A stretch of DNA of 8,108 nt from JAHILA01 sp035528175 (GTDB taxonomy: Bacteria; Patescibacteriota; Minisyncoccia; RBG-13-40-8-A), in the NCBI GenBank assembly GCA_035528175.1, contig DATKZC010000008.1, positions 1 through 8,108 on the forward strand. Reading direction: 5' to 3'. Positions 6,244-8,108 of this stretch are shown here, in pieces; the first letter of the stretch is position 1; every line of letters begins with the position of its first letter. The notes under the pieces were generated by a model. That model worked only from the letters and a program-made list of their open reading frames with translations. It had not been told where the DNA came from and made no database searches. A program made the translations under genes and the position numbers.

Positions 6244-6876
6244 TTAATCTTCTTCCCAATAATCTACCCATCTTTTATAGGGACTAAATTCTATTATTGT
6301 TTTTTCCCATGGTATTTCTATGATTTTTGTGTCTTTATGTCTAACTAAACTTAATAGCGCTTTTTTGGTAATCTCTGCACCTCTCGGGTTTGTCCCTGGT
6401 TTTGGAAGTTGAATATAGTTTTCTCTTCCCATTTGATTGAATATTTCTTGCTGAGATTTCAGTGGAATATAATAAAATCCTCCTATGCCTCCCCAATTAA
6501 TTTGTACAAGTAATAGATCGTAACTTGGCTGATAATTTTTACGAAATTCGTCTGCTTTTTGAGCATCGACTGTCCACACCAGCTTAACCCCACTAAATCC
6601 CGTACCAGTTATTGTTTTAATAGATATAGATGTTCCAAAAAGATTAGCATCAATTTCTGATTCGGTTATGGGAATTTCTGTCTCGACATTTTCCTTCCCA
6701 AATTTATAAATGAGTAATGCAGTAATAATCTTTTCGCGCAAAGAACCAACCTCCATTCCAATTTTTCCAGCTCTTGAACTTTCTAATTCTGCTATCTGAA
6801 ATAAATGAGGTAAGCGGCTTTTAATTTTAGCTATCAACTTTTCGTCATTGAAAATTTCTATTAGTTTATTTGACAT
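6244..6876 (-). CDS. Type II restriction endonuclease, ThaI-like
   Basis: The 210-residue protein resembles the ThaI family (the archetype cuts CG^CG) by overall recognition of segments such as 'ELESSRAGKIGMEVGSLREKI' (31-50), 'FSGVKLVWTVDAQKADEF' (94-111), 'LLLVQINWGGIGG' (121-133) and 'LPKPGTNPRGAEIT' (157-170). A PD-(D/E)xK-like core is visible as E74-I-D76, followed by S85-I-K87, with E48 on the preceding helix. It is the first gene of the cassette and is followed by the methyltransferase with a 1-base gap. Upstream, after the tRNA, there is only AT-rich sequence with a possible -10 TATATT (6895-6890) and no clear -35 or ribosome-binding site. Endonuclease role is well supported by context; the exact specificity is not. 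Confidence 0.8.
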   Translation of the reverse strand: MSNKLIEIFNDEKLIAKIKSRLPHLFQIAELESSRAGKIGMEVGSLREKIITALLIYKFGKENVETEIPITESEIDANLFGTSISIKTITGTGFSGVKLVWTVDAQKADEFRKNYQPSYDLLLVQINWGGIGGFYYIPLKSQQEIFNQMGRENYIQLPKPGTNPRGAEITKKALLSLVRHKDTKIIEIPWEKTIIEFSPYKRWVDYWEED

Positions 6877-6922
6877 ATTTGTTGTTATGAATATATTTTA
6901 ATTTTTAATCTATTTTCATTTT

Positions 6923-7009
6923 CGGTGAGGGTGGGATTCGAACCCACGGACCCCTTTCAGGGTCGGCACGTTAGCACCGTGCTGCACTAGACCACTATGC
7001 GACCTCACC
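6923..7009 (-). tRNA. tRNA-Ser, anticodon GCU
   Basis: An 87-nt class II tRNA. The acceptor is GGTGAGG/CCTCACC with discriminator G, and the D-stem is GCA/TGC. The anticodon stem GCACG/CGTGC has loop GTGCTAA, giving anticodon GCT (reads AGC and AGU, Ser). The long variable arm GACCC/GGGTC has a 6-nt loop, and the T-arm is GTGGG-TTCGAAT-CCCAC. CCA is not encoded. It lies 27 bases after comF and 46 bases before the endonuclease start, on the same strand. Its first 26 bases differ from tRNA-Ser(UGA) at only three positions, and its last 25 also at three. Confidence 0.95.
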
Positions 7010-7036
7010 AATTGATTCTTTATTCTAACATTTTTT

Positions 7037-7699
7037 TCATCCTTTCGCAACTACCAATGCCCAGATTTCTCTGGCGCCATTTGATTTTAAAATTCTGGCT
7101 GCTTCAATTAGAGTTGCGCCAGTCGTAGCTACATCGTCTATAAGCAGGATGTTTTTTCCTTTAATCGCGCCAGGCATGATTTCAAAAACGTCTTTAAGAT
7201 TATTTTTCCTTTTGTCTGTGTTTTTAATATTTGCTTGCGGGTAAGTAGAAACAATCCTTTTCAAAGCATTTGTTTCAATTGGTAGATTAAAATGGCTTGC
7301 AACTTTTTTTGCCAGTAATTCTGCCTGATTGAATCCGCGATACCTTAATCTATGTTCGTGGAGTGGTATAGGAATAATTAAAAATTGCCCGCCCGAGGCG
7401 GAAAAATTAAAAGTTTTTAATGTTTTTATCAACAATTGAGACAGCGGTTCTGCCAATTCTTTTACATAATAATATTTGAAACTTTTTATTAATTCGCGGA
7501 TTAAAGGATTGGCATAATTAGTTGCGGAAATTATTCTATCCAGGCAAGTATCTTTTTGGCGCTCTATAATAGGATTTTGCGCTTGTTCGGTTAATAGCCA
7601 AGCAAAACAATCCGCGCACAAATAAGTGTCGGATTTTCCGCACCCCAAACATTTTTTGGGAAAAAATAAATCAAGGAGAAAGTTTTTGATTTTATTCAT
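7037..7699 (-). CDS. comF: ComF-family phosphoribosyltransferase-like protein
   Basis: This 220-residue protein has the ComF layout. An N-terminal zinc-finger-like CxxC...CxxC (C17, C20, C28, C31) follows 'LFFPKKCLGCG'; then comes 'IPIPLHEHRLRYRGFNQAELLA' (109-130) and the PRPP-binding loop in 'ILLIDDVATTGATL' (184-197). ComF is a cytosolic protein needed for uptake of transforming DNA in naturally competent bacteria; its exact reaction is unsettled. The ATG at 7699 is chosen because it gives the usual short N-terminus; a TTG at 7744 would add 15 hydrophobic residues. A GC-rich palindrome encodes residues FSASGG (99-104), an extra loop before the conserved 'LIIPIPLH' strand. There is no Shine-Dalgarno sequence. 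It is the first gene of the minus-strand series. Confidence 0.93.
   Translation of the reverse strand: MNKIKNFLLDLFFPKKCLGCGKSDTYLCADCFAWLLTEQAQNPIIERQKDTCLDRIISATNYANPLIRELIKSFKYYYVKELAEPLSQLLIKTLKTFNFSASGGQFLIIPIPLHEHRLRYRGFNQAELLAKKVASHFNLPIETNALKRIVSTYPQANIKNTDKRKNNLKDVFEIMPGAIKGKNILLIDDVATTGATLIEAARILKSNGAREIWALVVAKG
7389..7401. repeat. Short GC-rich palindrome inside comF
   Basis: CCGCC-CGA-GGCGG is a perfect 5-bp hairpin with a 3-nt loop in AT-rich coding sequence. On the coding strand it reads TTTCCGCC-TCG-GGCGG, the same TTTCCGCC-NNN-GGCGG core as the recG hairpin at 1781-1796. It encodes Ser-Ala-Ser-Gly-Gly (ComF residues 100-104) in a loop just ahead of a conserved strand. Short, but the match to the recG copy in arms and flanking T-run supports a shared repeat family. 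Confidence 0.5.
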
Positions 7700-7715
7700 T
7701 ATTGTTCTTGCTTTA

Positions 7716-7744
7716 ATTTTAATCAAAATAAGAATAACAAGCAA
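7716..7744 (-). promoter_or_regulatory. Possible sigma-70-type promoter of comF
   Basis: On the minus strand, TTGCTT (7744-7739) and TAAAAT (7721-7716) are separated by 17 bases. The -10 matches TATAAT at five of six positions; the -35 matches only at TTG. The transcript would begin near 7709, giving a leader of about 10 bases before the comF ATG, which agrees with the lack of a ribosome-binding site. AT-rich DNA yields such matches easily. Confidence 0.3.
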
Positions 7745-7746
7745 AC

Positions 7747-7996
7747 TGTTTTAACCATGGACATTTGTCGGTTCGTTAGTAGTTAATAATTGTAGCATTT
7801 CGTTAGGAGTTAATCCATTTAATCCGCAGTGTTCTAAGTTATTGTATTCCATATCTAATATCGGTTTAATCCATCTAAACTTTTCTTCTTTAGTTGATTT
7901 GGGCATAGTTTTCATATGCTCCCAGATTAGCAGAAAAGTGCAATATGTGTGTATACATTACCTTATTACTGAATAAGATGAGATACATAGGTAACA
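7747..7996 (-). mobile_element. Relic or miniature element derived from a DDE (IS481/IS3-like) insertion sequence, ~250 bp
   Basis: The segment contains an internally deleted transposase frame (7751-7915). Its ends read inward TGTTTTAACCATGGACAT (from 7747, + strand) and TGTTACCTATGTATCTC (from 7996, - strand), an imperfect terminal inverted repeat sharing TGTT...ACC.ATG. No target-site duplication is evident. A 6-bp hairpin, CTTATT-ACTG-AATAAG (7962-7977), lies between the right end and the frame. The boundaries are tentative; the transposase similarity is the main support. Confidence 0.4.
7751..7915 (-). pseudogene. Internally deleted transposase: N-terminus joined to C-terminus of the integrase core
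   Basis: A 54-codon open frame begins MKTMPKSTKEEKFRWIKPILDME and continues YNNLEHCGLNGLTPNEML, ending TNVHG. The second part matches the typical end of the DDE integrase core ('YN..R.H..L.G.TP.E'). The first part looks like the start of an IS481-like transposase ahead of its helix-turn-helix. Helix-turn-helix domains and the DDE catalytic region are absent, so it cannot transpose; the join is near codons 22-24. A clear GGGAG lies just ahead, 3 bases before the first ATG and 12 before the second (7906), the best ribosome-binding site in the window, so a short peptide may still be made. Similarity of the N-terminal part is from memory. Confidence 0.6.
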
Positions 7997-8108
7997 CTTC
8001 TAAATTGCCTAAAGTCGGGTAATTTTGCTAAGATTTAGAGGTTATTAACCATTAAAGTATCTCATTTTTATGTTATCTCTTAATATTAAACAAATAGCCT
8101 TCTATCTA
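7997..8108. other. AT-rich intergenic sequence with small dyads, no supported gene
   Basis: No coding frame is supported. Two dyads are visible. GGTTA-T-TAACC (8040-8050) is a perfect 11-nt palindrome. ATGAGATAC at 7978-7986 is repeated inverted as GTATCTCAT at 8057-8065, about 70 bases apart; the first copy lies in the presumed end of the mobile relic, so the second could be a fragment of another copy. An ATG at 8070 opens a frame to the window edge (13 codons), too short to judge. Confidence 0.3.

Noticed and set aside
7700..7744. Fifteen extra hydrophobic residues at the comF N-terminus from a TTG
   Set aside because: ComF proteins normally begin shortly before the 'LFFP..C..C' segment; the ATG at 7699 fits and the extension overlaps the likely promoter.
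8070..8108. Possible start of a + strand gene running off the window
   Set aside because: Only 13 codons are visible, with no ribosome-binding site and no recognisable N-terminal motif.
1..8108. CRISPR array, riboswitch or rRNA
   Set aside because: No regularly spaced direct repeats, no long structured leader ahead of any gene and no rRNA-like sequence were seen; spaces between genes are mostly under 50 bases.

Overview
The window looks like a piece of a small, densely packed, AT-rich bacterial genome, most likely a member of the Candidate Phyla Radiation (Patescibacteria, Parcubacteria-like). This rests on recognition of protein styles: a long-tailed family-2 glycosyltransferase, a pseudopilin of the KGFTLIELL type with a 'RDARR..DVRQIRLALELYYDNN.AYP' stalk, and two small unnamed membrane proteins. 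It also rests on near-zero intergenic spacing and almost no Shine-Dalgarno motifs. UGA acts as a stop at the end of comF, so the code is not the UGA=Gly code of Gracilibacteria/SR1.

Layout. Bases 1-849 (+ strand) are the C-terminal part of a membrane glycosyltransferase that enters from outside the window. Its stop codon directly abuts the stop codon of recG on the opposite strand. From there to 7699 everything is on the minus strand. In transcription order it reads: comF, tRNA-Ser(GCU), a type II restriction endonuclease of apparent ThaI family, its TSPPY-type DNA methyltransferase, a HEPN-like protein with an R-x4-H motif, an O6-alkylguanine-DNA alkyltransferase-like gene, tRNA-Ser(UGA), a type IV pseudopilin, two small membrane proteins, tRNA-Arg(GCG) and recG. 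Bases 7747-7996 appear to be a short mobile-element relic holding an internally deleted transposase. The last ~110 bases hold no gene I can support.

How the genes relate. Endonuclease, methyltransferase, HEPN protein and alkyltransferase are separated by -1 to +4 bases and look like one translationally coupled defence/DNA-modification cassette. The cassette lies between two tRNA-Ser genes in the same orientation, which share long near-identical stretches. The pseudopilin and ComF both fit a DNA-uptake or surface-pilus role; RecG is a housekeeping recombination and fork-repair helicase.

Most notable points: (1) the alkyltransferase reading frame runs into tRNA-Ser(UGA) and its stop codon is exactly the tRNA anticodon; (2) a HEPN-like gene is embedded in the restriction-modification operon; (3) GC-rich palindromic repeats lie in frame inside recG (two) and comF (one), each adding a short Gly/Ser-rich loop; (4) a 54-codon frame joins what looks like the first ~22 residues of a transposase to its last ~30; (5) the Arg tRNA has a GCG rather than the usual bacterial ACG anticodon; (6) two genes start 7-9 bases after a tRNA, with no room for a normal ribosome-binding site. 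Family assignments come from recognition of motifs, not from any search.
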